Positions 35,982 to 45,026 of a stretch of DNA of 64,000 nucleotides are shown here, piece after piece (within the stretch, counting starts at the first letter, position 1; every line of letters starts with the position of its first letter). This stretch comes from Phyllobacterium trifolii (GTDB taxonomy: Bacteria > Pseudomonadota > Alphaproteobacteria > Rhizobiales > Rhizobiaceae), in contig NZ_JACHXN010000011.1 in assembly GCF_014192095.1 (NCBI RefSeq), forward strand, positions 62,001-126,000, written 5' to 3'. Below the pieces are notes generated by a model. It was not told the origin of the DNA. It saw only the letters and a program-made list of their open reading frames with translations, and made no database searches. The translations under genes and the position numbers were made by a program.

Positions 35982-37966
35982 TGCCGGTCAAACTTAGTCA
36001 CGCGTTGAATGCCAAGCACTCCTCCGCAATCCAACTGGAGGATCGCACGCGAAGTTGGTTGCGATCTGCATATGCAGACCACATCTGGGTTGTTGCTGAC
36101 GGTGCGGGCGAAGGAAAAGATGAAACCGTCTCGTTCGATGTCAGGATGGCCGATGGCCGCTCGTTGATCGAGCACAGGGATCTATGCGCGAGCGCGAAAG
36201 AACTGTTGTTCTGGATCCGGGCGGGGAACTACACCAGGATAGACGACGCATATCGCCACAAGCAGTACGGTGATGCAATCATACGGGCTTGTTACGGCCT
36301 CACCGCTCGTGGTTTCAGTTCCTTTGCTGATCTTACGGCAGTCGATATTGAATTGATCTGCGAGGACGCCGCATTCGGAGTAGACGGACTGACGCGAGCA
36401 TCGAAAAGTTTGAAGGAGAAGCTTGCAGAATATCAGACGTGGCAACACGTGCCACGTTCATTGATAAAAAATGAAGAGTTGGACTTGAGGGAGGCTATCA
36501 CTGCATTCCACCTTCCGTCCACCTGGGCTAGGAAGGAGATCAAATCCGAGCTTCTAGTCGCCACGGCAAGGTTGAACGGAAAGCTTCTCGCCTCAGTGGC
36601 CGACATGAAGGAGCGGCCAATCACGATCCAAAACATCCAACTTGTTACTATGCTGTTTGACGCGCTTTATGCGCTCCGACATTTCATAGTGGCCCCAACT
36701 ATCGGCTTTCGGCCCTTTCCCGAGGGACCTGCGAAAAAAGCCGAAGACCTTGGCAGCACGACTGAACGGACCCCAATTGCTCCCCCTGACCTGGTTCTCA
36801 CGCTTCTGGAAGAGAGTGTGCGGATAGTGGCGACCCAATGCGAATCTATCCAAACAGGCTATAAGACTCTTCTTGACGTCGATAATCGCGAAACGTCGAA
36901 GAGACCAGAAGCTCAAGCGATGCGTGCTCGCATCGAAACGTTCGTTACCGCTTGCTACATCCTGATTGCAGCTTTCACTGCTCGCCGGCGTGAGGAGATC
37001 AAGATGCTTGAGCGGGACTGCATCGCCGGCAACAACGATTACGGATGGTGGATGAAGGTCTACATCGAGAAGACGGATCGCCGACGCACATGGATACCGA
37101 TACCTTCTATTGTGGCCCGCGCAGTACAGATACTCTGTTCATTGGATACTGGTAATTTCGAAGACCCCGGGATGAGTCTCTTTGAATATCTTGATCCGGT
37201 TGCGAGGCGACGGACATCGCTTAAGCCTGAGAGCAGACTCAACGACTTCGCAAAACTCGTCGGTGCCCATGAATACACTAACGAGAAAAACGAGACACTT
37301 CCGTGGCACTGGACCACGCGCCAGTTCCGGAGGTTCTTTGCTGTTCTCTTTATTTATCGTTACAAAGGCAAGAAGGAAACTTTGGCCCATCATCTAAGGC
37401 ATTTCAATCTCCAGATGACGAACGACTACGTCACTTTGGACCCTGACAACGCGCGCGTCTGGACGAGAGAAATATGGAATTTTCAGATCGAGATTGCTCG
37501 GGATCTAGTAGATGGGCGTACGGTTTACACGGGCCCAATGGGGGACCGACTAACCAAACTTGTCCAGCGGCTCAAACAGAAGTTCTCCGACAATATAATC
37601 ATCGTTCCGGAACGCATGGCCAGGATCGTTATGCGGTCGATGAAAAAGAACCAGCTCGTCCTTACCCCCAAACCCTGGGTCACGTGCAGTTGCCCCCACA
37701 ACCTTCACGGCTGTCACAAGGCGGCGTGCAGAAAAATTGCCGGATTTGAAGCGAATGCCATCGGGCCCGATTTTTCAGCCGCCGGTCCGACAGTCTGCCC
37801 GAGCTGTCCTTGGGCGCTGATCGCCGCAGAGAATTTGGCCTACATCGACGAGGAACTGCAGGCGATGAGGGTGGCGGACAATCATGAGTATACGATATTT
37901 GGCGAGCTACAAGCTGCCAATATCGTACAATTGAGCGCGTTCCGTGGAAGTCTGGGGATCAGGTGA
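35981..37966 (+). CDS. Tyrosine recombinase with C-terminal zinc cluster
   Basis: A 661-aa recombinase; its ATG shares a base with the stop of the preceding gene (TGATG). The catalytic domain has Arg in FTARRREEIKML (about 334), the HxxR-like HWTTRQFRRFF (about 443) and LAHHLRHFNLQMTNDYVTL (about 470) with the nucleophile-like Tyr. The C-terminus has a Cys/His cluster, CSCPHNLHGCHKAAC (about 569) and CPSCPW (about 607), probably a zinc-binding DNA or partner contact, as in the TnpB proteins of Tn554-type transposons. Length and gene order also fit TnpB. Confidence 0.8.
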   Translation: MPVKLSHALNAKHSSAIQLEDRTRSWLRSAYADHIWVVADGAGEGKDETVSFDVRMADGRSLIEHRDLCASAKELLFWIRAGNYTRIDDAYRHKQYGDAIIRACYGLTARGFSSFADLTAVDIELICEDAAFGVDGLTRASKSLKEKLAEYQTWQHVPRSLIKNEELDLREAITAFHLPSTWARKEIKSELLVATARLNGKLLASVADMKERPITIQNIQLVTMLFDALYALRHFIVAPTIGFRPFPEGPAKKAEDLGSTTERTPIAPPDLVLTLLEESVRIVATQCESIQTGYKTLLDVDNRETSKRPEAQAMRARIETFVTACYILIAAFTARRREEIKMLERDCIAGNNDYGWWMKVYIEKTDRRRTWIPIPSIVARAVQILCSLDTGNFEDPGMSLFEYLDPVARRRTSLKPESRLNDFAKLVGAHEYTNEKNETLPWHWTTRQFRRFFAVLFIYRYKGKKETLAHHLRHFNLQMTNDYVTLDPDNARVWTREIWNFQIEIARDLVDGRTVYTGPMGDRLTKLVQRLKQKFSDNIIIVPERMARIVMRSMKKNQLVLTPKPWVTCSCPHNLHGCHKAACRKIAGFEANAIGPDFSAAGPTVCPSCPWALIAAENLAYIDEELQAMRVADNHEYTIFGELQAANIVQLSAFRGSLGIR

Positions 37967-37976
37967 GGGCAGAGCG

Positions 37977-38522
37977 ATGTCGAGGCAACCGCAGAATTTG
38001 AAAATGAACACTTGCACATCTTCCGTCGCCGATCGTCTGACCTCCTTGAGGGACTTGTTCAGTAAATGGGCTGTTGCCGGGGTCCCCTCGGGTGTCGATT
38101 ACCCGAAATCCCTTAACCAGGCGCGGAATTGGAGCAACGAGTCACTTGGAATAGTTAAAGTTGGTTCGAAGCGAGACTTTACCACTACCCATCCAGTTTA
38201 TGGTGCCGCTGTTAGAGAAATTAATGCACTTATCAAAAAGCTTGGACCCCCAAAGAATATTTCCCCCAGAGTCTATAAGTCCCAAAAGGCGAGGCGTCTC
38301 GCTGCAGAGGATGAATCGCGGCAGTACAAGGAGATGCTGAAGCAAATCACCAAGCAATGGCACGAAACGAGATTTGCTTTGGAGAGTATCCAGCGTGATC
38401 TCGTTGTTGAGCGACAAGATTCAAAGAGGCTTAATCAGGAAAATCAACAGCTGGCGCAAAGCTTAGCGAAGTTAAAGCGGGAGCTAAGCAACAAAAGCAA
38501 TCCCCTACGAGTAGTCGAATGA
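37977..38522 (+). CDS. Coiled-coil accessory protein of the recombinase operon
   Basis: A 181-aa protein. Residues 20-100 contain SVADRLTSLRDLFSKWAVAGVPSGVDYPKSLNQARNWSNESLGIVKVGSKRDF, a conserved-looking domain, and residues 105-175 are a heptad-rich coiled coil. Size, coiled coil and position resemble TnpC of Tn554, which orients or stimulates the recombinases. ATG 37977 follows GAGGGCAG. I have no direct family name for it. Confidence 0.65.
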   Translation: MSRQPQNLKMNTCTSSVADRLTSLRDLFSKWAVAGVPSGVDYPKSLNQARNWSNESLGIVKVGSKRDFTTTHPVYGAAVREINALIKKLGPPKNISPRVYKSQKARRLAAEDESRQYKEMLKQITKQWHETRFALESIQRDLVVERQDSKRLNQENQQLAQSLAKLKRELSNKSNPLRVVE

Positions 38523-38737
38523 TGTCCAGAGCAGCCACGCCCCCGGCTGCGCTCCAGAACCGTCAACTTTTGAAACGCTTTCACGGGGGCCTGAGAACAC
38601 GCAACCGCGTAGGTGCTCCTGTGTACCATTTCCGCCTAAGGCAGTGGTTTGCCGAAAAGATGGGCCGCGCACCTTCAGAACTGACGGGTTCGGCCTGCAC
38701 AGCAGATTGGCTCAGTGGGAACGAGAGCATCTTATGA
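38519..38737 (+). CDS. Small basic protein of the recombinase operon
   Basis: A 72-aa protein whose ATGATG start overlaps the preceding stop and whose stop overlaps the next start (ATGA). It contains QLLKRFHGGLRTRNRVGAPVYHFRLRQWFAEKMGRAPSELTGS, an Arg-rich helical stretch. The overlaps at both ends suggest it is translated in the chain. No family was recognised. Confidence 0.6.
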   Translation: MMSRAATPPAALQNRQLLKRFHGGLRTRNRVGAPVYHFRLRQWFAEKMGRAPSELTGSACTADWLSGNESIL

Positions 38738-40179
38738 ATTTTGATGAAGAGTTTCGAAACGAAACCCACAAACTACATGGCGATGCTAATGTGGTCCCAT
38801 TCAAAAGAAAGATCAACGGTATCATTCTGCCGTCGGAAGCGTCCATTCAAGGCCGCGTTTACGTTATACCGACTTTGATTTGGCATGATCATCTGGATGA
38901 ATGGGTTTCCGACTATCTGCGCTATCTTGTCGTAATAAGGAAGCAAGCCTATTCGAGCGCCGAAGAGGTAGCTAAAAAACTCCGGATTTTTCGGCGCATC
39001 CAGCGGGCCCAGGGCTTGGCATACGACCGCGTCAACGACGATGTACTATTGGCCTGGCAGAACACGATGACAAATGCCGACACGGAACTGCGCCGCCGAA
39101 ATGATTGCATCTCGACCGTCTACAACTTTTTTGTGTGGGCGGAAACGCAGGGACGTCTGAAGAACCATGTCCAGCTCGCTTCGAAGCATGAATATGCGGA
39201 CGATATGAGGGATTATGATTTCCCGATATCAAGCAGTCAAATACTGACAAACGGGCCACATGGTCAGACCTACATTCGTTGGGTCTCTACCCTGATCGAA
39301 CCAGGCAACCACAGTAGCTATGGTATGCGGCACACGCCTACTCCAATAGAAATTGAGCGTCTCTTCCTTAGAACGGAATCGCATGCGCGAAATAGCGCAC
39401 GCAACAGCCTCATTATGTCGTGGCCTTTGGAGACCGGTGCACGCGTCAGTGAAGTACTGCAGGTGAAGATTAGTGATCTTCCCTCTGAAGCGGAGCTGGG
39501 GGACCTTTGGGGTGACGACGGTCCGCGCTACGTAGAAATAACTGTGCTGCGCAAAAATCGAGGCCCGAGTCAGCTCCGGGTACCGGCCGATCTGGTGCTG
39601 CGAACGCTTGACTTCGCGTATCACGACGAAGAGCGGGCAAAGATTGTGGCCACGAGAGTCCGGAAGATGTCCGGAGAGGAGGATTTCGTGTTCCTTTCGG
39701 AGAAAGGAGGCGTCCTCACGACGGACAGTGCAACCAGAATTTGCGGAAAGTTTTTCCGTGAGGCTGAAATTGAAAAAGCTAATATTCATCGGCTGCGTGC
39801 GCGTTACATCACGGAAGTCATTGAGCGGCAATTGGATCTGTTAGCTGAAACCGGTCAAAGCGTCGATTCAATGTCGAGTTGGCAGGAAACAATCTTAACT
39901 ATGGCGCAGCAGTTGATGGGGCATACACACCTAGTGTCTTTGCGTCCATATCTGAATGAGATTTTGCAGCGCCGTATAACAAAAGATGGCAAGATCGAAC
40001 CTCGTTCTACCGAGAGCCGAGAACGATCGCTCCAGCAGTTAACCCGTCAACTTGGCAAACGCATCAAACACAGTGGAGATCTCGCGACGGCGGACAGGTT
40101 ATTGGGTGAGGGGAAATTCCTGGATGCAGCAAGTATGTTGCGCCAGATAGCTAATAGTTTGGAGCAGATCGGCAATTAG
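38734..40179 (+). CDS. Tyrosine recombinase/integrase (TnpA-like)
   Basis: A 481-aa site-specific recombinase, the most canonical of the three. An N-terminal SAM-like DNA-binding domain covers residues 30-160 (DYLRYLVVIRKQAYSSAEEVAKKLRIFRRI). The catalytic domain shows Arg in LETGARVSEVLQVKISDL (about 235), the HxLR box NIHRLRARYIT (about 350), and LMGHTHLVSLRPYLNEI (about 395-411) with His and the Tyr nucleophile. A C-terminal helical extension follows. The start is ATG 38734, overlapping the small upstream gene; the frame stays open back to 38644. Confidence 0.88.
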   Translation: MNFDEEFRNETHKLHGDANVVPFKRKINGIILPSEASIQGRVYVIPTLIWHDHLDEWVSDYLRYLVVIRKQAYSSAEEVAKKLRIFRRIQRAQGLAYDRVNDDVLLAWQNTMTNADTELRRRNDCISTVYNFFVWAETQGRLKNHVQLASKHEYADDMRDYDFPISSSQILTNGPHGQTYIRWVSTLIEPGNHSSYGMRHTPTPIEIERLFLRTESHARNSARNSLIMSWPLETGARVSEVLQVKISDLPSEAELGDLWGDDGPRYVEITVLRKNRGPSQLRVPADLVLRTLDFAYHDEERAKIVATRVRKMSGEEDFVFLSEKGGVLTTDSATRICGKFFREAEIEKANIHRLRARYITEVIERQLDLLAETGQSVDSMSSWQETILTMAQQLMGHTHLVSLRPYLNEILQRRITKDGKIEPRSTESRERSLQQLTRQLGKRIKHSGDLATADRLLGEGKFLDAASMLRQIANSLEQIGN

Positions 40180-40333
40180 CCGAGACCATCCTTTGAATCG
40201 CCCTCGAAAAATTTAACGCCCTATTGAAATCCACCCTGGACGTGCTTCGCGGATTCAATAAGTCCATTGCCTTTTCAACTCTATACATTGTCGAGTGCTT
40301 ACACCGCTCAAAAGGGTATCCAACCTTCAGCCT

Positions 40334-40567
40334 TTAAAGCGGTGCCTGAAGTCTTCGAAGTGCGACTCCTGGTCCATGCTCTACGGACGATTCCAGAAAA
40401 ACGATGCCGCGCTTTTCCATGTAGGATCGAATGACGTCAATTTGAGCAGTCGGTACCGATTTTCCATTCTCGATTCGTTGAAGGATGTTGCGACCAACAC
40501 CCGTGCGTTCCGCCAATTCATCTTGAGTAATCCCTAAGAGGGCACGCGCGGCTCTGAGAGACATCAT
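40334..40567 (-). CDS. XRE family regulator
   Basis: A 77-aa Cro/CI-type helix-turn-helix protein: SLRAARALLGITQDELAERTGVGRNILQRIENGKSVPTAQIDVIRSYMEKRGIVFLE. The frame extends to 40648, but MMSLRAARALLG is the usual start for this small family. It is divergent from the DUF6634-AAA protease genes. A perfect palindrome in between is the probable operator for both promoters. Confidence 0.82.
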   Translation of the reverse strand: MMSLRAARALLGITQDELAERTGVGRNILQRIENGKSVPTAQIDVIRSYMEKRGIVFLESSVEHGPGVALRRLQAPL

Positions 40568-40627
40568 TATCTCATGTGTGGAATCCATGAAGGCATATGG
40601 CGAATCCTTTGAATGCGATGTCAACAA

Positions 40628-40644
40628 ATATGCATAATGCATAT
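40628..40644. promoter_or_regulatory. XRE operator palindrome
   Basis: ATATGCAT-A-ATGCATAT is a perfect 17-bp inverted repeat between the XRE gene and the divergent operon. A half-site, ATGCATAT, recurs at 40678-40685, 50 bp from the first arm. The layout fits binding by the adjacent XRE protein. Confidence 0.7.
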
Positions 40645-40762
40645 ACAATGGACTTTTTGGAGCGAATCACGTACTGAATGCATATCTGAATGAATTCTTC
40701 GGTCTATGTCTGATGGGTTGATTCGTAGGATCTAAATCGAAGCCCCAACACGGAGGTGACGA

Positions 40763-40999
40763 ATGGCCGTTCAATTTGGTGCCACCCTTACTGATCCCTC
40801 GGTCTTGAGCGTCGAACTCAAACGACTCGAATCCTTACGCCGTGATCCGTTGTCTTTTTCGCTAGGCAACCAGCCTGAGCATGCTCGCCGACGCTCCGTT
40901 CTAGAACTGCGGGATGCGCTCATCTCGCTTCGGTCTGACGCATGCTGGGTTCGTAGATGGTCATTCAGATTTTTCCAACGATGTGCACGACCAAATTGA
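40763..40999 (+). CDS. Small hypothetical protein
   Basis: A 78-aa ORF with a strong ribosome site (GGAGGTGACGA) in front of ATG 40763. It begins AVQFGATLTDPSVLSVELKRLESLRRDP and has an Arg-rich tail. It is the first gene of the plus-strand operon under the XRE operator. No family was recognised. The last residues look irregular, so the true gene may be shortened by a frameshift. Confidence 0.5.
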   Translation: MAVQFGATLTDPSVLSVELKRLESLRRDPLSFSLGNQPEHARRRSVLELRDALISLRSDACWVRRWSFRFFQRCARPN

Positions 41000-41015
41000 A
41001 CGAAAGGATTCAGCA

Positions 41016-41363
41016 ATGCTTCTGTTTGGACTCAACAAGGGTGAGACGGATATGAATGCCGTTGGACAGGAAATCCAACGATATGAGCAACTGATCGACG
41101 ATTTGTGGAGGGTTTCACTTGCGCGCCTCTGTAAGAGCCTGGACTCAATTGACGCTCCCTTGCTTGACTATTGGCAACTCGCAAGCAGAACCGTGCCCTG
41201 CCTGATGGGGCTTTCCACCGGCCACCCAAAGCTCACCGGCGAAGGTAGACCGATCATTACGTCCGATCTCGTGCTCTTTTCGGAAAGCGCCAGTTTGGCC
41301 CGGACCCAGTCGCGCTGGTACCGGCTGGGCCGAAAAATCGACGATGGTGGACCGCTTCAATAA
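41016..41363 (+). CDS. DUF6634 family protein
   Basis: A 115-aa protein matching DUF6634: IQRYEQLIDDLWRVSLARLC ... DAPLLDYWQLASRTVPCLMGLSTGHPKL ... ITSDLVLFSESASLARTQSRWYRLGR. The family is found in alphaproteobacterial plasmids and islands, often near XRE genes; the function is unknown. ATG 41016 follows GAAAGGA. The stop lies 22 bp before the protease start, so the two are cotranscribed. Confidence 0.75.
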   Translation: MLLFGLNKGETDMNAVGQEIQRYEQLIDDLWRVSLARLCKSLDSIDAPLLDYWQLASRTVPCLMGLSTGHPKLTGEGRPIITSDLVLFSESASLARTQSRWYRLGRKIDDGGPLQ

Positions 41364-41385
41364 ATTCAGTTCTCAAGGATTCGAA

Positions 41386-43977
41386 ATGGAAAACCGACTG
41401 TTCCGTTACGTGATGGCACGTTTGCGCCACGAGGCTTGGCACCGGTCAATCCAGGTCACGATCGATGCCGGGTTCATTCAAGAGGAAGACAAATTCGTCG
41501 AGGGATTCAAAGTGCGTTTCTTCCATTCCTGCACGGCGGTTCCAGAGGCAGGATTGCGCAAGTTAGAATCGCTCCTCGGTGGCTTCAATGCCAATCAAAA
41601 TAAATGCGTGGCGGCTCGGGAACTTGACGAACTTGAATTGCTGGATAGTCAAGCCTGGACAGGCACTTGGATCGAGCCCGATGTCGGAACCAAAAAACTT
41701 ACGGGCTACCGCCCGGGATCGCATGGGCGGGATGACCAAACTGGAAATATGTCAACAATTGTGAAGCGGAGAGGATCGCAGCCGGAATACGGACTGTCGG
41801 CCCAAAACGCTTCCGTCCTTCACCGCATTCGTACTGCCGGGCGATTGCTGAGTCCTGTCGATGTCGCAACGATCCTTCTGGTTACCGAGACGATCGAAAA
41901 GTTAGGTCTCCCATTCACTCAGCTTACCGCAATGCTTTCAGAACCAGGACTCATTGTGGGCGTTTTCGGCGGCGTCGAAGGATTCGAGCGAAGTTTCATT
42001 TCGCTGCTGAAACGCGGGATTTTCGGGCCTCCATCGGTCGTGACTTTCGATGGAACCACGATAGGCAAGCGCGGCGAGTTCGTGTTCCCTAAAGAGGTAG
42101 CAAACAAGCGGCTGGTGATCACGTTCCTTGGCAGTGAAACCGATCCGAAATATGCGGAGCTCGCCGACTGGCAACTTGGTAGGGCCGCAGAACTTGGCGT
42201 GCCAGTCCTTGGCGTGACGGAAGCAACAGCACTACTGCCGGAACGCATGCTTCCGGCTTCGCACCTGTGTTTGGCGACGGGCCCTCTCACGGCTTCCATT
42301 GTCCACGACACAATTGGCTTCGTACTGGGGATGCCGACGCATGAGGCATTGGGCGACCGATCTTCCACATTGTTGACATTATCCGATCTGGCGCTGGCGA
42401 TCCGCCCGGGCATCGCACCCGATCGCGCAATGGCAATCTTGAAAGAACTTGCCCTTTCCCGCGCCGGCGATGGACCTCTGAAATCAGATTCATCGGGGAC
42501 TTCGGGACCTGCGCAAATCCCGAAAACCGGACAAGTATTCACGGGCAACCATAGAAAGCCAATCCATTCCGGATCGGAGATCATTCAACCCCAGCTAGGA
42601 TCAGACGCAAACGATGCCGTTCCCACCATCGAAACCTTGGCCGGATACGGTGACGCGAAAACCTGGGCAATGAATCTGAAGAAAGATCTTGACCAGTGGC
42701 AAGCAGGACAAGTTCCTTGGACTGATTTGTTATCAAGGATTCTCCTGTGCGGACCACCGGGAACAGGAAAGACACTCTTCGCCAAGGCGTTGACCAATTC
42801 TCTCGGCATTCCACTCTATGCAACGTCGGTCGGCATCTGGCTGGAAGCGGGACATCTCGGCGATGTGCTGGAGCGAATGCGAGCAGCGTTTGTCGAGGCA
42901 AAATCCGCAGCGCCCTGCATTCTGTTCATCGACGAAACCGATGGCATTGGCGGTCGCCGATCCGGTGATAAGGAGTCATCCGACTTTTGGAACAATGTCA
43001 TCACCCGGCTGTTGGAGCTCCTCGACGGTACGGTGAAATCCACAGGCGTTATTATTGTCGGGGCGACGAACAAGCCGGACGCGATCGACCCAGCCTTGCT
43101 TCGATCGGGTCGGCTTGAAAAACAAGTCACGATTCCTTTGCCTGACATCGACGCGCTCGCTGAAATTCTGCGGTTTCATGTTTCTGGAGATATCCCGAAT
43201 GAGCCAGATCTCTCTCCTGGCAATAGTGTCGAACAAAATCCGAATGCCCAAGACCTTTATCGCCAGGGGGTAGGTATTAGACGGCTGGCGAGCTTGGCCA
43301 GCGGAATGACGGGTGCAGATATCGAACGAATTGTCCGCGAAGCCCGAGGGGTCGCGCGCCGCGACAAACGACGGTTGGTTTTCGCCGACGTGGAGGCGAT
43401 GTTAGTCAAGGGCAAACCAAAACGGCAACCTGTGTCGCAGCAGATTTCCGCCGTCCACGAAGCAGGGCATGCCATTGCTTGTCTCGCGTTGGGTAACAAA
43501 GCGATAACGACAATCACCCTCAATGGAAAGGATGGCAGGGCCTATTTAAGGGCAAACGACAGCAGCATAGAGGATCTCACTCTCCAATCGATCAGCGATA
43601 AAATCGTCATCTGTTTGGCGGGACGCGCGGCCGAGGAGATGATTTTGGGAAGCGTAAGCCGCGGGTCGGGGGGCGGCCTCGAAAGTGATCTGGCGAAAGC
43701 CACGGAACTGGCCTGTACGTTGGAAACGTCATACGGCTTCAATTCGCAAAACTCGCTGATATACCTCGGATCAATCGAGCCATTCAGCCTGCTGGCGGGC
43801 CGTCAGGACATCGCGTTTGCCGTGAACGAGCGTCTTGAGGCTTGTTACCAGATCGCCAAGGAACTGATTGGACGAAACAAGGACGCGGTGAAGGGACTGG
43901 CTGATATGCTTCTGGTGCATGAAACCCTGGAGGGTGCGATCCTGGGCAAGACGCTTGATGGTCTGATCGTCTCCTAA
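41386..43977 (+). CDS. Soluble FtsH-like AAA+ protease with unique N-terminus
   Basis: An 863-aa ATP-dependent metalloprotease-like protein. Residues 1-420 are unlike FtsH and contain no membrane helix. The AAA+ module has Walker A GPPGTGKT (about 456-463), Walker B CILFIDETDGIGGRR (about 511), sensor 1 in VGATNKPDAIDPALLRSGRLE with an SRH-like Arg. The M41 peptidase domain has HEAGH (about 692-696) and a third ligand Asp in GGGLESDLAKATELA (about 765), so zinc ligands are complete. It probably unfolds and cleaves a cytosolic target. The start ATG 41386 follows AAGGA; an in-frame ATG at 41344 has no ribosome site. Context (XRE, DUF6634, antitoxin) suggests a defence or stress-response role. 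Confidence 0.82.
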   Translation: MENRLFRYVMARLRHEAWHRSIQVTIDAGFIQEEDKFVEGFKVRFFHSCTAVPEAGLRKLESLLGGFNANQNKCVAARELDELELLDSQAWTGTWIEPDVGTKKLTGYRPGSHGRDDQTGNMSTIVKRRGSQPEYGLSAQNASVLHRIRTAGRLLSPVDVATILLVTETIEKLGLPFTQLTAMLSEPGLIVGVFGGVEGFERSFISLLKRGIFGPPSVVTFDGTTIGKRGEFVFPKEVANKRLVITFLGSETDPKYAELADWQLGRAAELGVPVLGVTEATALLPERMLPASHLCLATGPLTASIVHDTIGFVLGMPTHEALGDRSSTLLTLSDLALAIRPGIAPDRAMAILKELALSRAGDGPLKSDSSGTSGPAQIPKTGQVFTGNHRKPIHSGSEIIQPQLGSDANDAVPTIETLAGYGDAKTWAMNLKKDLDQWQAGQVPWTDLLSRILLCGPPGTGKTLFAKALTNSLGIPLYATSVGIWLEAGHLGDVLERMRAAFVEAKSAAPCILFIDETDGIGGRRSGDKESSDFWNNVITRLLELLDGTVKSTGVIIVGATNKPDAIDPALLRSGRLEKQVTIPLPDIDALAEILRFHVSGDIPNEPDLSPGNSVEQNPNAQDLYRQGVGIRRLASLASGMTGADIERIVREARGVARRDKRRLVFADVEAMLVKGKPKRQPVSQQISAVHEAGHAIACLALGNKAITTITLNGKDGRAYLRANDSSIEDLTLQSISDKIVICLAGRAAEEMILGSVSRGSGGGLESDLAKATELACTLETSYGFNSQNSLIYLGSIEPFSLLAGRQDIAFAVNERLEACYQIAKELIGRNKDAVKGLADMLLVHETLEGAILGKTLDGLIVS

Positions 43978-44340
43978 ACGTTCTGACTACTGGGCAACCC
44001 GGTGGACGTCGCATCCGATGCTGAAAGACAAGAGTGGCCAGACGAGGATGCCGAATGCCGGGGCGGCCCGACTCCATTGCTTTGGCGATCCGTTATCGGC
44101 TGCGTCAGGATCACGGCACCACGGATCAACAGCTTCTTCCTGCTCGCCGAGCGACTATAAGTGATGAAGTCTTCTCCGGAAGCCTTAACTCGCACCATTG
44201 ATATCGTAGTTGTCTAATGCTGATACACATTCGATCCGGTACTTTGACTACCATATCGTGGCTAGCGTTAGACGTCGGTGGACCGTTGAGATTTCCGGGG
44301 TCGGCAGTCCGAAAACAGACGACAGATGACGGAGTGACCG
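43978..44340. other. Gap before the antitoxin gene
   Basis: About 360 bp with no supported gene. A segment near 44001 (GGTGGACGTCGCAT) shares 9 bases with the reverse complement of the sequence beside the left island junction (ACGTCGCAT), which may be chance. Promoter of the antitoxin gene is expected at the right side. Confidence 0.3.
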
Positions 44341-44823
44341 ATGGCAGCCTTCGCAAAGAATGAACCTGACAGTAACCGTGCTGTGGAAATGCACCGTGCT
44401 ACAGCACTGCTTGGCGGCAAGAAGGTGCTTCAACACTCCCTGGATGAAGCGCTCGACGTTCATGAAATGCTCCTGCAGGGACTGCCCCTTGCGGCTCTGA
44501 CCCATTTGATCGACAACCTCTCAGTCATCCACAAAACGGCAGTCCTTGAAAAGGTCGTCGGAATGACTTTGCTGACGTTTCGGCGGCACAAGTATTCCCC
44601 GAAACCGCTGAACCAAGCGCAGAGCGGTCGCGCGTGGAAGTTCGCCGTAATACTTTCTAGAGCGACGGTTGTGTTTGGGTCGCAAGCTGAGGCGGAGAGG
44701 TGGATGGAACACCCGACAACCGGCCTAAACCAACGTCGTCCCATCGATTTGTTGGCAACGGCAGTCGGTGCTGGGCTTGTCGAAGATTTCTTGGAGCGAC
44801 TTGAATATGGCGTGTACGCGTGA
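44341..44823 (+). CDS. MbcA/ParS/Xre-type antitoxin
   Basis: A 160-aa protein. The C-terminal 55 residues match the toxin-binding domain of the Xre/MbcA/ParS (DUF2384) family: ATVVFGSQAEAERWMEHPTTGLNQRRPIDLLATAVGAGLVEDFLERLEYGVYA. The N-terminal part is helical, with an HTH-like VVGMTLLTFRRHK. These antitoxins usually neutralise a RES-domain NAD-degrading toxin encoded directly downstream. No RES motif is found after this gene, so it is an orphan or is paired with the unrelated 110-aa protein that follows. Confidence 0.85.
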   Translation: MAAFAKNEPDSNRAVEMHRATALLGGKKVLQHSLDEALDVHEMLLQGLPLAALTHLIDNLSVIHKTAVLEKVVGMTLLTFRRHKYSPKPLNQAQSGRAWKFAVILSRATVVFGSQAEAERWMEHPTTGLNQRRPIDLLATAVGAGLVEDFLERLEYGVYA

Positions 44824-45026
44824 TTGCGTTGCGAGGCATTTTAGCAGCTCACACAACGCCTGGATCAAGGAGGGTCCCTCATCGTCGAGGTGCTCCCGAC
44901 CGCACGGAATCTCACGATGCCATGTTCGCTTCTATCGGATCGCCCACCATCGAAGTCAGCCGCTTGTTTCGACAATCTCTAGAATGTACAACTGTTGAAA
45001 CGAACGTCTGCCCGGGGAGGACTGAA

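Larger units (their letters stand above)
30070..40179 (+). mobile_element. Left end and recombination module of an island in thyA
   Basis: Foreign DNA begins inside thyA at about 30070. In order it holds a replacement thyA, a decayed OmpA-type gene and an operon with three tyrosine-recombinase-like genes and two small ones. Base composition and codon use are visibly more AT-rich than the core genes before it. The leader at 30070-30232 carries GTACC/GGTAC motifs in both orientations near the junction, possible recombinase sites. The cargo continues at least to 45.4 kb, probably through the fluoride and arsenite genes. Neither a target repeat nor the other half of thyA was found, so the right end is not placed. 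Confidence 0.75.

Noticed and set aside
40763-41363. One frameshifted gene spanning the small ORF and DUF6634
   Set aside because: Each part has its own strong ribosome site, and the DUF6634 homology starts at the second ATG.
44001-44014. Right end of the island, from a 9-bp match to the left junction
   Set aside because: Too short to exclude chance, and no thyA sequence follows it.
44824-45020. RES-type toxin behind the antitoxin
   Set aside because: All three frames were read for the RES motif and none shows it.
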